Positions 53,454 through 62,963 of a stretch of 64,000 nucleotides of DNA are shown here, in pieces. The notes under the pieces were generated by a model. It ran no database searches and had not been told where the DNA came from. It saw nothing but the letters and a program-made list of their open reading frames with translations. Source of the DNA: Bacteroidota bacterium (GTDB taxonomy: Bacteria; Bacteroidota; Bacteroidia; Chitinophagales; Chitinophagaceae). The number at the start of each line of letters is the position of its first letter. The first letter of the stretch is position 1. Position numbers and translations under genes: made by a program. Where the stretch lies: NCBI GenBank assembly GCA_018267575.1, contig JAFDYF010000056.1:248001-312000 (forward strand), written 5' to 3'.

Positions 53454-55352
53454 TTAAAAATGCCATCTCACAAATGCCTCCATGGCCGCGAAGCGTGTAA
53501 GGCCCAATTCTGCATAGAGGCCTGCTGTGTTCGCATTACGGTCTTCGGCCCTTTGCCAAAACTCCCTGCTATCTGTTCCTTGGAAAGGCACTGAATCTTT
53601 TTGTGATTGGTGTATAAATATCCCATACCTTTTTTTCATCACTTGGTCGGGGCTCATAGGTATTGCCATTTCGATCTCGCTGATATCCCATTCCTGCCAA
53701 GCTCCTTTATAGAGCCATACCCAACAGTCTTTCAGCCACTCATCGCCTGCCGCTTTTAATCGACGGAATGATTCAAAAATAATATCCAGACATACTTTAT
53801 GAGTGCCATGGGGATCTGCAAGGTCACCTGCACAGTATACTTGATGTGGTTTTATTTTTCGGAGCAGTTCCATGGTCATTTTGATGTCATCCTCACCCAT
53901 TGGTTTTTTCTCAATGGTACCAGTCTCATAGAAGGGAAGGTTCATGAAATGGATGTTCTCGTCCTTGAGGCCCACATAGTGGCAGGTAGCTTTTGCTTCG
54001 CACCTCCTGATCAGTCCCTTGATCTCCCGGATATCTGCAGTGTCTATATCGCTATCTTTTTTGTTTTTGAGAAACTGCGTGGCATCCTTAAGTACCTGCG
54101 ATGATTTTTTGTTGTCGATATCTTTCAACTGTTCAAATCCAACCGCAAAATCGAGGAAGCGGGTCACGAACTCATCGGTCACGGCAATATTGCCAGAAGT
54201 TTGGTAGGCTACATGTACATCGTGCCCTTGATTGTGCAAGCGCATAAACGTGCCACCCATGGAAATGATATCATCATCAGGGTGTGGTGAAAAAATCAAG
54301 GAACGTTTAGGATATGGCTCGGAGCGCTCCACACTTTTGTGATGCGGTTTGCCACCCGGCCACCCAGTGATGCTATCGCGCATCATATAAAAGACTTGTA
54401 GGTTGATTTCGTAAGCATCGCCTTTTTCCACCAATAGGTCGCTTAGGCCATTGTCATTATAATCTGCATTGGTAAGGCTGAGGATGGGTTTGCCCAGTTT
54501 CAATGCCATATTGGTTACCGCCTTTCTGATGATTTTTGGATTCCAATCGCTCTCACCAGTGAGCCAGGGCGATTTGAACCTTGTGAGTTCAGAAGCGGCC
54601 AGTTCTTCGGTTACGAAAAGACAATCGTTATGCTCTTGGAGCAGCGAGGCCGGCACTTGCTCGGTCATATGCCCTTCCACCGCTTTTTGAATAGCAGGGC
54701 CCTTTATCTCGCCCCAGGCCATCAATATGATCCTTTTCGCTTTCAGTATGGTACTAATGCCCATGGTGATGGCAATACGAGGCACTTTTGAAATATTCTG
54801 GAACTCATGCGCATTGGCCATACGGGTGGAATTATCCAATGGAACCAATCTTGTTTTTGAGAAAAGGCTGGAACCGGGTTCATTAAAACCAATATGGCCA
54901 TTATTACCGATGCCAAGCACCTGCAGATCAATTCCCCCCGAACTTTCTATGAGGCCCTCATATTCGGCACAATATTTTTTTATTTTTTCTTTTGGCCATT
55001 CCCCATTGGGGATATGGCAGTTCTTTGGGTCAATATCCACTTTATCGAACAACTGCTGCTTCATGAACCGCTTATAGCTCTGCAATGCATCGTTGTCGAT
55101 GGGGTAGTATTCGTCTAGGTTGAAGGCAATTACATTCTTGAAGCTGAGGCCTTCTTCTTGGTGCATCCGCACCAGTTCGGCATAAAGGGTTTTGGGTGAT
55201 GAGCCCGTTGCCAGACCAAGCACACATTTTTCGCCTTTAGCGTTTTTTTCTTTCATGAGGGATGCTATTTCCCTGGCGATAAATACAGAACCATCCTTGA
55301 TGGTCTTGAATTTTTTTACGGGAATTTTTTCAAAAGAATCTACCATGCTCAT
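53454..55352 (-). CDS. nagB: Glucosamine-6-phosphate deaminase fused to a PIG-L/LmbE domain
   Basis: The 632-residue protein is a fusion. Residues 1-265 are NagB, with FNLDEYY (Asp80 catalytic) and GNNGHIGFNEP (149-159, His153), which converts glucosamine-6-P to fructose-6-P and ammonia. Residues 350-600 are a PIG-L deacetylase-like domain with FSPHPDDDI (354-362) zinc motif. The same fusion is common in Bacteroidota; whether the second domain deacetylates N-acetylglucosamine phosphate is not established. It follows a ROK regulator gene by 118 bp. A second ATG lies two codons in. Confidence 0.93.
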   Translation of the reverse strand: MSMVDSFEKIPVKKFKTIKDGSVFIAREIASLMKEKNAKGEKCVLGLATGSSPKTLYAELVRMHQEEGLSFKNVIAFNLDEYYPIDNDALQSYKRFMKQQLFDKVDIDPKNCHIPNGEWPKEKIKKYCAEYEGLIESSGGIDLQVLGIGNNGHIGFNEPGSSLFSKTRLVPLDNSTRMANAHEFQNISKVPRIAITMGISTILKAKRIILMAWGEIKGPAIQKAVEGHMTEQVPASLLQEHNDCLFVTEELAASELTRFKSPWLTGESDWNPKIIRKAVTNMALKLGKPILSLTNADYNDNGLSDLLVEKGDAYEINLQVFYMMRDSITGWPGGKPHHKSVERSEPYPKRSLIFSPHPDDDIISMGGTFMRLHNQGHDVHVAYQTSGNIAVTDEFVTRFLDFAVGFEQLKDIDNKKSSQVLKDATQFLKNKKDSDIDTADIREIKGLIRRCEAKATCHYVGLKDENIHFMNLPFYETGTIEKKPMGEDDIKMTMELLRKIKPHQVYCAGDLADPHGTHKVCLDIIFESFRRLKAAGDEWLKDCWVWLYKGAWQEWDISEIEMAIPMSPDQVMKKRYGIFIHQSQKDSVPFQGTDSREFWQRAEDRNANTAGLYAELGLTRFAAMEAFVRWHF

Positions 55353-55470
55353 GGGTTAAATTTTTTGTGTATATTATATTTTAGTTATTGAATCGAATAC
55401 GAGTTTTCAAAAGTGGGGTATCAAAACAATATATTTTTATTTGCGATAATCAAAAGAAAATGCACACAGG

Positions 55471-56706
55471 TTAAAAAAGACCAAGTGCTTTGTTCCTTAC
55501 CAACAAGCAACAGCCCCGGAGACCAACATGATGACCAAGGGTTGAAAGCAGCACTTTGGTATCATTATTCACCAGACTTAAAGAATATTGCATGATCGAG
55601 GTCTTCACGGAAAGCAGCAATGGCTCTCCAATTGCAGATAGCATCCCCCCTAGCACAATCAGTTCGGGATTGAGCATATTGATGGCAACCGCAAGTCCCC
55701 TGCCCAGGTTATAGGCAATTTCGCTCACACCTTCCAATGCCAGGTTATCACCCAAATGAACTGCCTCTAGAATATCTTCCAGTTCAAGAAACTCCTTTTT
55801 TTGAATGGCTTTTTCTAGGCTGCTGCTACTGCCCTCACTAATTTTTTTATTGATGAAATTGATGAGTGCATGGCCCGATGCCTCTGTTTCCAGACAGCCT
55901 TTTTTCCCACAAAAACAAATTTTTTGGTTATCAAACATGGGGATGTGTCCAATTTCTCCTGCATAGCCAGAAGTTCCATACACTGGCAGTCCATTTACGA
56001 AAATACCAAGTGACATGCCGTAGTCAATATTCACAACGCACAAATCTTTTTCGCTATAGGGAAATCCAGATCTGCCAAAATGATATTCACCATAAGCTAA
56101 AGTGCGGCTATCATTATCCAGAAATACGGGTAGGTCAAAAGCAGCTTCCAGCCTTTCTTTCACAGGGGAATCGGCGAAATGGTAATTACTCAGGATATTG
56201 CTGGTTTTTACATTGATGCGCCCAGCCATGCTCAGACCCAGTGCAATGATTTTTTCCTTTGGCACTTTTGAGTTGGACAGAAATTTTTTTATTTCTTCAA
56301 TAATGGCATTCAAGGATTCATGGGCATCCAGATAGGTAAAGGGAACATTCATGGCAGATTCGCCCATGACCGCGTTGAAGCCCATTAGACCGATATTGAT
56401 ATTGTATTTCCGGATCTCGACCCCGAGAAAATAGCAGCTATCATGGTTAAGACTGTAGATGGCCGCTTTACGCCCAAGACCTTCTGTCTTTCTTAAGGTA
56501 TCCACTACAAGTCCCTCTTCGGTAAGTTCAGCGATCAGTTCGGTTGTTTTCGGTACACTAATGTTTAAAAGGTCCGATAATTCAGGGATGGTAGACTCAC
56601 CTTTTGCAGTTAAATGACTGATTACCCTTTTTTTTCTGCTTTGGTTTTTAAATGCTACCCCCGAAAGCTCAAGGTTTTTCAAATGTTTAAATATGGTCAA
56701 GTCCAT
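55471..56706 (-). CDS. ROK-family transcriptional regulator (NagC/XylR type)
   Basis: The 411-residue protein has an N-terminal helix-turn-helix (about 25-75, STIPELSDLLNISVPKTTEL) and a ROK sugar-kinase-like domain with the zinc motif CFCGKKGCLE. It likely binds an amino sugar or its phosphate and controls nagB, next on the same strand, and possibly the divergent susC. A perfect -7 element (TATTTTTG) lies at 56738-56745 on the minus strand. Confidence 0.9.
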   Translation of the reverse strand: MDLTIFKHLKNLELSGVAFKNQSRKKRVISHLTAKGESTIPELSDLLNISVPKTTELIAELTEEGLVVDTLRKTEGLGRKAAIYSLNHDSCYFLGVEIRKYNINIGLMGFNAVMGESAMNVPFTYLDAHESLNAIIEEIKKFLSNSKVPKEKIIALGLSMAGRINVKTSNILSNYHFADSPVKERLEAAFDLPVFLDNDSRTLAYGEYHFGRSGFPYSEKDLCVVNIDYGMSLGIFVNGLPVYGTSGYAGEIGHIPMFDNQKICFCGKKGCLETEASGHALINFINKKISEGSSSSLEKAIQKKEFLELEDILEAVHLGDNLALEGVSEIAYNLGRGLAVAINMLNPELIVLGGMLSAIGEPLLLSVKTSIMQYSLSLVNNDTKVLLSTLGHHVGLRGCCLLVRNKALGLF

Positions 56707-56737
56707 TTTATTGATATGGGGTTAAGCATAATAATTA

Positions 56738-56745
56738 CAAAAATA
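56738..56745 (-). promoter_or_regulatory. -7 promoter element of the ROK gene
   Basis: The minus strand reads TATTTTTG, a perfect TAnnTTTG, 31 bp before the ROK ATG. The 164-bp divergent gap 56707-56870 is very AT-rich and contains AAATTAATTT (56754-56763), a small palindrome that may or may not be an operator. Confidence 0.5.
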
Positions 56746-56870
56746 AAGCAATAAAATTAATTTATTTACTAATGTCATTCTGATAAATCAATTTATTTTT
56801 TTTATTAAAAAAAAAATAACATATTTGTAACGTAAGATTCATTCATTGTTTTATCACCAAAAACTGCATT

Positions 56871-59800
56871 ATGAAAAGCTTGAAAAAGTTGACATGCTTA
56901 TTGTCTTTGCTTGCAGCCTTTTTTATCGCGGATGCGCAAAATTCGGTTACCGGGAAGGTAACTGACGCATCGGGTAAGGGCATACCAGGTATCAACGTGC
57001 TTGTGAAAGGCACAAAAAAGGGTACGTCCACAAAACAGGATGGTTCCTTTACCATTTCTGCACCCGCTGGTGCAACTTTAGTAATTAGTGGCATCGGCTA
57101 TGCCACCCAGGATGTGGCTGTCAACGACCGGGCTACTATTGATGTAACTCTGGTAGAAAGGCAATCTGACCTGAATACGGTAGTGGTAACCGCGCTGGGT
57201 ATTAAGAGGGAGAAGAAAGCCCTGACCTATGCCGCCCAGCAGATCGGTGGCGACCAATTGCGTGTAGCTGCCAATACCAATTTTATGGATGCCATGAGCG
57301 GCAAAGTAGCAGGTGTGAACATCGAGACCAGCAGCTCAGGCGCGGGCGGGTCCACCAAGGCCGTATTGCGTGGCAACAAATCCCTTACTGGGCTCAGCCA
57401 GCCACTGTACGTGATCGATGGCGTTCCCTTGGTGAACAATTTAAGCGCACAGCCTGGCTCATACGGTGGGAGGGACGCCGGTGACGGTCTTTCTGCCATC
57501 AACCCGGCCGACATAGAAAGCATCAGCGTTTTAAGGGGTGCCAACGCGGCAATCCTATACGGCAGCCTTGGCGCCAACGGCGTGATTCTGATTACCACCA
57601 AGAAAGGGAAGGCGGGCAAGGTCACAATCGACTTCAGCTCCAGCACCATTTTCGACAGGGCATCCACGCTCCCCGATTTCCAGTTCCGTTATGGTTCTGT
57701 GGGCGGTGACTACAGTTGGACGCCCCCCGCTTCTGGTACCCCAGTCAGTTCACTGATCAACACGAAATCGCCGATCGCCAACGTGCAATCAAGCAGTTAC
57801 CAAAAGGATTATATCAAAAACTTCTTCCGCACTGGCACTACTGCCACCAACTCTGTGGCGGTCCATGGCGGGAACGACAAGACGACGACCTATTTCTCAT
57901 ACGCCAATACTTCGGCAAACGGTATATTGCCCACGAACACCTATGGTAAGAACCAGTTCACCTTCAACCAGAGCACAAAACTGCTGAACGATAAACTGGT
58001 GGTGAGCTCTAATGTCATGTTCACTTCTGAGAAATCCTTCAACCGTCCCGGTGCTGGTTATTATAATAACCCGCTCACCGGGCTCTACCTGTTCGCCAGG
58101 GATCGGGATTTCAACAACTACAAGCAGAACTATGCGATATTCGACAGTGCCCGGAACATGCCCAAGATGAACTGGTATTCTACCGAGGAAAAGCAGAACA
58201 ACCCTTATTGGGAGCTGAACAAGGACCCCAAGCTGCAAACCTCGAACCGTGCCATCGCTGACATCAAGCTTGGCTATCAAATCGACAAGCACACAAGATT
58301 TGAGGTAAGAGGCAATCTCGATTACAATGCGGTGATCTTGGATTACCGTTATGCTGCTGACGGGAACTCTGTGAGCGTCAGCCCCAACGGCACCTGGAAC
58401 TATACCCGCTATACCGACAAGTCACTTTACACGGATGCCATCTTGACCTACAACAATACCTTTGGGGATTTCAGTCTGAACGGGCTTGTAGGGGCCAGCT
58501 ACCAGAAGAACATTTTCAATGATGGGATGAACGTAAATAATGGGACCACCTCCCTGAAGTTCCCCAATTTCTACAGCTTTTCGAACATGCCCTCCAACGT
58601 GCTTTTCAACCAGACGATCAACAGGTCTCTCAAACAAGGGGGATTTGCTGACCTGACATTTGGCTACAAGGACTTTTTGTTCCTGGATGTGGCGGCACGC
58701 AACGACTGGGCATCTACACTGGCCCTCACCGGCAACCAGTCCTACCTGTACCCATCCATCGGAGCTTCAGCGGTCATCAGCCAGATGGTGAAACTGCCCG
58801 AAGCCATCTCTTTCTTCAAGGTAAGGGCATCCCTTTCACAGACTGCCAATGAGGTGCCCTTCAATGTGGTGAACCCTTGGGATCAAGTTGCCCTGGTAGG
58901 TATCAATCCCAACACGCAGGTGCCTTTCACCAACCTGAAGCCCGAAAAAATTGTGAGCAACGAATATGGGACCGAAATGCGCTTCCTCAAAGGAAGACTC
59001 GGCTTCGACTTTACTGTCTATAATGGTACGAGTACCAACCAGTTCCTCACCCTGCCCGCGCCATCGGGCTCAGGCTATACCTTCTACTATGTGAACGCAG
59101 GGAAAATAACCAACAATGGGTTTGAGTTCACTTTGGATGCTGAGCCTATCAGTAATAAGGATTTCAGTTGGAGAACATCTTTCAATGGGTCCAGGAACGT
59201 GAACAAAATCGTCACGCTGATCGCATCCAATCCCGGTTATGTGATTGGTGGTCAGGACGAGGGCTTCGACTCGCGGATCATGGCGGGTGGTTCCTTCAAC
59301 GACCTATGGATATACAAGTTCGCAAGGAACACCGCTGGGCAGATCATACTGAGCTCCAAAAATGTCCCTACCAAAGCGACCTTGGAGACCAAAGTGGGCA
59401 ACGTGAACCCCGATTTCCTATTGGGCTGGAACAACAACTTTACCTACAAAAACTTCTTTGCCAGCGTACTTGTTGACGGAAAATTTGGGGGTGTATGTTT
59501 TTCGAAAACGGAAGCTTTCCTGGATTCCTATGGCGTAAGCGAGCGGACCGCTGCGGCTAGAGATAAAGGCTCAATCCCAATTTCCGCTATCTCGGGTACC
59601 ACTGCCGTAACCTCTATCGACCCCTATACATACTATCAAGCTGTGGGAGACAGGAACGGTATCATGGAGCCCTATGTGTTTTCAAGGACAAATGTGAGAT
59701 TGGCACAATTGGTGTTGGGATATACTTTCAGGTCACAGAAAGCGAACCCTATTTTTAAGGATGCTTCTGTTTCTTTGATCGGTAGAAATCTGTTCTTCTT

Positions 59801-59924
59801 CTACAAGAAAGCACCATTCGACCCCGAACAGGCAATGAGCACCAGCAATTCCATGCAGTCCAACGATGTGTTCACCATGCCAGCGACCAGGTCCTTTGGG
59901 TTCAATGTGAAATTTACGTTCTAA
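56871..59924 (+). CDS. SusC/RagA-family TonB-linked outer-membrane transporter
   Basis: The 1017-residue protein has a signal peptide ending ADAQ (about 1-23), a CarboxypepD_reg domain (24-105, VTGKVTDASGKGIPGINVLV), a TonB-dependent plug from VVVTALGIKR on, with LYVIDGVPLVNNL and ESISVLRGANAAILYGS, and a beta-barrel ending FGFNVKFTF. It imports glycans or sugars with the SusD partner encoded 16 bp downstream. It is divergent from the ROK-nagB genes, so an amino-sugar substrate is likely. Its middle is much richer in GC than its ends and neighbours. Confidence 0.95.
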   Translation: MKSLKKLTCLLSLLAAFFIADAQNSVTGKVTDASGKGIPGINVLVKGTKKGTSTKQDGSFTISAPAGATLVISGIGYATQDVAVNDRATIDVTLVERQSDLNTVVVTALGIKREKKALTYAAQQIGGDQLRVAANTNFMDAMSGKVAGVNIETSSSGAGGSTKAVLRGNKSLTGLSQPLYVIDGVPLVNNLSAQPGSYGGRDAGDGLSAINPADIESISVLRGANAAILYGSLGANGVILITTKKGKAGKVTIDFSSSTIFDRASTLPDFQFRYGSVGGDYSWTPPASGTPVSSLINTKSPIANVQSSSYQKDYIKNFFRTGTTATNSVAVHGGNDKTTTYFSYANTSANGILPTNTYGKNQFTFNQSTKLLNDKLVVSSNVMFTSEKSFNRPGAGYYNNPLTGLYLFARDRDFNNYKQNYAIFDSARNMPKMNWYSTEEKQNNPYWELNKDPKLQTSNRAIADIKLGYQIDKHTRFEVRGNLDYNAVILDYRYAADGNSVSVSPNGTWNYTRYTDKSLYTDAILTYNNTFGDFSLNGLVGASYQKNIFNDGMNVNNGTTSLKFPNFYSFSNMPSNVLFNQTINRSLKQGGFADLTFGYKDFLFLDVAARNDWASTLALTGNQSYLYPSIGASAVISQMVKLPEAISFFKVRASLSQTANEVPFNVVNPWDQVALVGINPNTQVPFTNLKPEKIVSNEYGTEMRFLKGRLGFDFTVYNGTSTNQFLTLPAPSGSGYTFYYVNAGKITNNGFEFTLDAEPISNKDFSWRTSFNGSRNVNKIVTLIASNPGYVIGGQDEGFDSRIMAGGSFNDLWIYKFARNTAGQIILSSKNVPTKATLETKVGNVNPDFLLGWNNNFTYKNFFASVLVDGKFGGVCFSKTEAFLDSYGVSERTAAARDKGSIPISAISGTTAVTSIDPYTYYQAVGDRNGIMEPYVFSRTNVRLAQLVLGYTFRSQKANPIFKDASVSLIGRNLFFFYKKAPFDPEQAMSTSNSMQSNDVFTMPATRSFGFNVKFTF

Positions 59925-59940
59925 AAAAAAACGCATCGAT

Positions 59941-61536
59941 ATGAAACAATTAATAATTGCATTTTTAATCCTGATCATGTTCGGGTCATGTACCAAGGAT
60001 TTCCAAGACTTCAACCAGAACCCGTATCAAATCTCCCAGGATTTGCAAGCACAGGATTTCAATCTGGTGGGATCTCCGATAGCAGGTTTGATATTCAACC
60101 TGAACGGGCACCAAGTGGAGGAGGACCTCTTGCAGGACTCTTGGATGGGGTTCATGAACACGGGAACCCCCTTTGTGGGCAATGTGAACAACACCACCTA
60201 CTATATCCGCTGGAACGCCTATTGGGGGCGCGAGTACGGGAGTGTGATGTCTCCCTCACAAGTGGTCATCAAGAACGCCATCAAGTACAACCAGCCCTTT
60301 TTTATTACTTGGGTCAAGCTTATCCGGATCCTGTCCATGTCCAAACTGACAGCGGTTCACGGGCCAGTCATTTATTCGAACTATGGCAGTTCGGCATCAA
60401 CCATCCTTTATGACAAGGAATCTGATCTGTATGCTCTTTTCTTCAAGCAATTGGATTCCATCCAATCAGATTTTGCGGCCAATATACAATCCACCAAGTT
60501 CAAGAAATTTGACCCCACTGCTTATGGTGGCAAGATTTCCCAATGGATGAAACTGGTGAACTCGCTCAGGCTGAGGCTGGCCATGCGCCTATCCAAAGTG
60601 GACCCCGCAACGGCACAAACCCAAGGCGAGAAAGCTCTGAGCGACCCTGCTGGGCTCATCGCGACCAATGCGGACAATTTCACCAATTCTTTGTTGGGCA
60701 ATATCATGCCCGTGGCGCAGATCTGCTACCAGTGGGACGATACCCGTATGGGTGCTGTGATGGAATCTTTTCTGGTTGGTCTGAAAGATGGGAGGATATC
60801 CTCTTATTTTGCGCCGGTAACAGATATGACCTTAGTCACCGACCACCCATCCATCCCTTATAAAGGGATCCGCAATGGGGCCTATATCAACACAAAGGCC
60901 GACCATATCCCATTCTCCAAAGTGAACCCCAATTTCAACGATCCCCCCAATGGCGGTAATACCACCACTAGGAGGGACTTTACCGCTGCGGAAGTGTACT
61001 TCCTGAAAGCAGAGGCTGGGCTCAGGGGCTGGGCCGGTGCTGGCGATCCCCAAACGAATTATGAAACTGGTGTAAGGATGTCCTTCGCCGATTGGGGCGC
61101 AGGTGGTGTGGACGCCTATCTAGCCGACAACACAAGCACACCCATCAATTATGTGGATCCGGTGGATTCTCGTAATAATTTCACCTCATTGTCTAATGTT
61201 ACCGTTGCCTGGAACAATGCCGACAGTAAGGAGTTGAAACTTGAAAAGATTATCACGCAGAAATGGATCAACAATTTTACCAATAGTTTGGAATCATGGG
61301 TGGATTTCAGAAGGACAGGCTATCCCAAGATACCCCATGTGGCCAAGAACGATAGTAGCCCTGATTGGGGCGTGATCCCTGCAGACCAATGGATCAAGCG
61401 GATGCCTTTCCCAGACAATGAAAGGATTGGGAATCCTGCAGGTGTAGCTGATGCGGTTACCAAGATGGGTGCTGGCGCTGCTGATGATATTGCCACAAGG
61501 TTATATTTTGACACGGGCAACCCTTTGAACTTCTAA
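59941..61536 (+). CDS. SusD/RagB-family lipoprotein
   Basis: The 531-residue protein has a lipoprotein signal with Cys17 (IMFGSC) and the SusD-like opening KDFQDFNQNPYQI, typical of the SusD_like_2 group. It binds glycan at the cell surface and lids the SusC barrel encoded just upstream. The C-terminal segment WVDFRRTGYPKIPHV is the usual one. No glycoside hydrolase gene follows. Codon use is GC-rich like susC. Confidence 0.93.
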   Translation: MKQLIIAFLILIMFGSCTKDFQDFNQNPYQISQDLQAQDFNLVGSPIAGLIFNLNGHQVEEDLLQDSWMGFMNTGTPFVGNVNNTTYYIRWNAYWGREYGSVMSPSQVVIKNAIKYNQPFFITWVKLIRILSMSKLTAVHGPVIYSNYGSSASTILYDKESDLYALFFKQLDSIQSDFAANIQSTKFKKFDPTAYGGKISQWMKLVNSLRLRLAMRLSKVDPATAQTQGEKALSDPAGLIATNADNFTNSLLGNIMPVAQICYQWDDTRMGAVMESFLVGLKDGRISSYFAPVTDMTLVTDHPSIPYKGIRNGAYINTKADHIPFSKVNPNFNDPPNGGNTTTRRDFTAAEVYFLKAEAGLRGWAGAGDPQTNYETGVRMSFADWGAGGVDAYLADNTSTPINYVDPVDSRNNFTSLSNVTVAWNNADSKELKLEKIITQKWINNFTNSLESWVDFRRTGYPKIPHVAKNDSSPDWGVIPADQWIKRMPFPDNERIGNPAGVADAVTKMGAGAADDIATRLYFDTGNPLNF

Positions 61537-61569
61537 TTAAAAAGAGCAATTCTGCATTTTACAGATATC

Positions 61570-61616
61570 AAAAGGAATCCCAAGAGTTAAATGCTCTTGG
61601 GATTCCTTTTTTTTTT
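61570..61616 (+). terminator. Intrinsic terminator of the susCD operon
   Basis: Perfect 17-bp arms (61570-61586 and 61594-61610) with a 7-base loop and a ten-base T-run. It lies 33 bp after the susD stop. Confidence 0.92.
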
Positions 61617-61672
61617 AATTTAAATGATGATACCGATGTCTGTTTTTGAAAATCTCAACTTAAATTGTCTGA

Positions 61673-62656
61673 ATGAAAGAAAATCGACAAAACACTTCAG
61701 ATATTTCAATTGGTGTAGTAGGGCTTGGCCTAATGGGGTGTAGCATTACCACCTGCCTTTTGATTGCTGGGCATCCTGTGGTTGCACTTGCACCCATTTC
61801 CTCAGACCTTGACCTGGCATTTTCACGCATTCAACAACATTTAGATAAATCGTTTAAGGAGGGGATGGTAACTAAAGATCTCTCTGAGGTATTTAAAAAT
61901 TTAAGAATTACAGAAGATTATCAGGAATTGGTTTCTTGCAAATTGGTCATCGAGTGTACCATAGAAAATCTGGATATCAAAAGGTCGGTTTATGGAAAAA
62001 TTGAAGTTGTTATTTCAGAGGATGCATTGCTTGCCAGTAATACTTCCTCGATACCCATCAGTATTTTGCAAAAAGAGTTAAAGCACCCCGAAAGATTTTT
62101 TGGTCTTCACTGGGCTGAGCCCTCTCATACCACAAGATTTCTTGAAATCATTTGTGGGGAAGAAAGTGAGGTTGAGCTTGGGGAGTATCTCTATGATTTA
62201 TCCCATCAATGGGGGAAAGAACCTACTTTGGTCAGAAAAGATATCCGTGGTTTTATTACGAATAGGTTGATGTATGCATTGTACAGGGAGGCTTTTTATC
62301 TTGTAGAGAATGGGTATGCCACAGTGGAAGACGTGGATAGGGCCTGTCGCAACAATGCTGGCTATTGGATGACTTTGGTTGGGGTGTTTAGATGGATGGA
62401 TTTAACAGGGGTGCCTGCATACCACAATGTGATTAAGGATTTGTTCCCCACATTAAGCTGTGCTAAAGAGATGCCCAAGCTTATCGATGATATCGTGCAG
62501 GCAGGAGGCAAGGGAGTGAGCAACGGCAAAGGTTTTTATCATTATACAGAGGAGGAGGCAAAATTGTGGGAAGAAACATTCAAGGAATTCAGCTATGAAA
62601 TTCGAAAGCTGGCATTAAAATATCCTGCCGATATAGTAAAACAAAAACTTCGGTAA
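61673..62656 (+). CDS. Atypical 3-hydroxyacyl-CoA dehydrogenase family protein
   Basis: The 327-residue protein has the two-domain form of NAD-dependent 3-hydroxyacyl-CoA dehydrogenases, with the Rossmann motif GLGLMG (17-22), LLASNTSSIPIS and a C-terminal domain with RKDIRGFITNRLMYAL and GGKGVSNGKGFYHY. In the catalytic region the usual HFMNP reads HWAEP, so the Asn of the active site is replaced by Glu, while His and the later Glu are kept. It may act on a different hydroxy acid. It is a single gene after the susCD terminator. Confidence 0.82.
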   Translation: MKENRQNTSDISIGVVGLGLMGCSITTCLLIAGHPVVALAPISSDLDLAFSRIQQHLDKSFKEGMVTKDLSEVFKNLRITEDYQELVSCKLVIECTIENLDIKRSVYGKIEVVISEDALLASNTSSIPISILQKELKHPERFFGLHWAEPSHTTRFLEIICGEESEVELGEYLYDLSHQWGKEPTLVRKDIRGFITNRLMYALYREAFYLVENGYATVEDVDRACRNNAGYWMTLVGVFRWMDLTGVPAYHNVIKDLFPTLSCAKEMPKLIDDIVQAGGKGVSNGKGFYHYTEEEAKLWEETFKEFSYEIRKLALKYPADIVKQKLR

Positions 62657-62952
62657 GCTAGATCCACATTCTTTACAGAGGCACCATGCAAAACTTATTT
62701 GATTTTTAATATAGCATTAGGTTAAACGTGAATTGTCAATAGTGGATGGTGAAAATTCTCCATTGGTCATTACCATTCCCAAAATTGACCGTGCATTTAT
62801 TATTAATCAACAATAGTTGCCAATCTGCACTTAATCATTTAGGTTGGTATGACCTAAGCAGGTAGGGCATACTGTTTATTTCCGAATGTCCCCCGGGTTT
62901 CGTCCAGTAAATTTCTTATACAAAATAGACTTTAATATAATATCTTTATTTG

Positions 62953-62960
62953 TATATTTG
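62953..62960 (+). promoter_or_regulatory. -7 element of the IS630 transposase
   Basis: TATATTTG is a perfect TAnnTTTG ending 3 bp before the transposase ATG at 62964. It supports that ATG over the one at 62886. The 307-bp gap 62657-62963 has no gene but probably holds the left end of the element, whose terminal repeat could not be defined. Confidence 0.5.
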
Positions 62961-62963
62961 CAC

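Noticed and set aside
62886..62963. Earlier ATG for the transposase
   Set aside because: A perfect -7 element lies between it and the ATG at 62964, and the extra residues are not part of the family.
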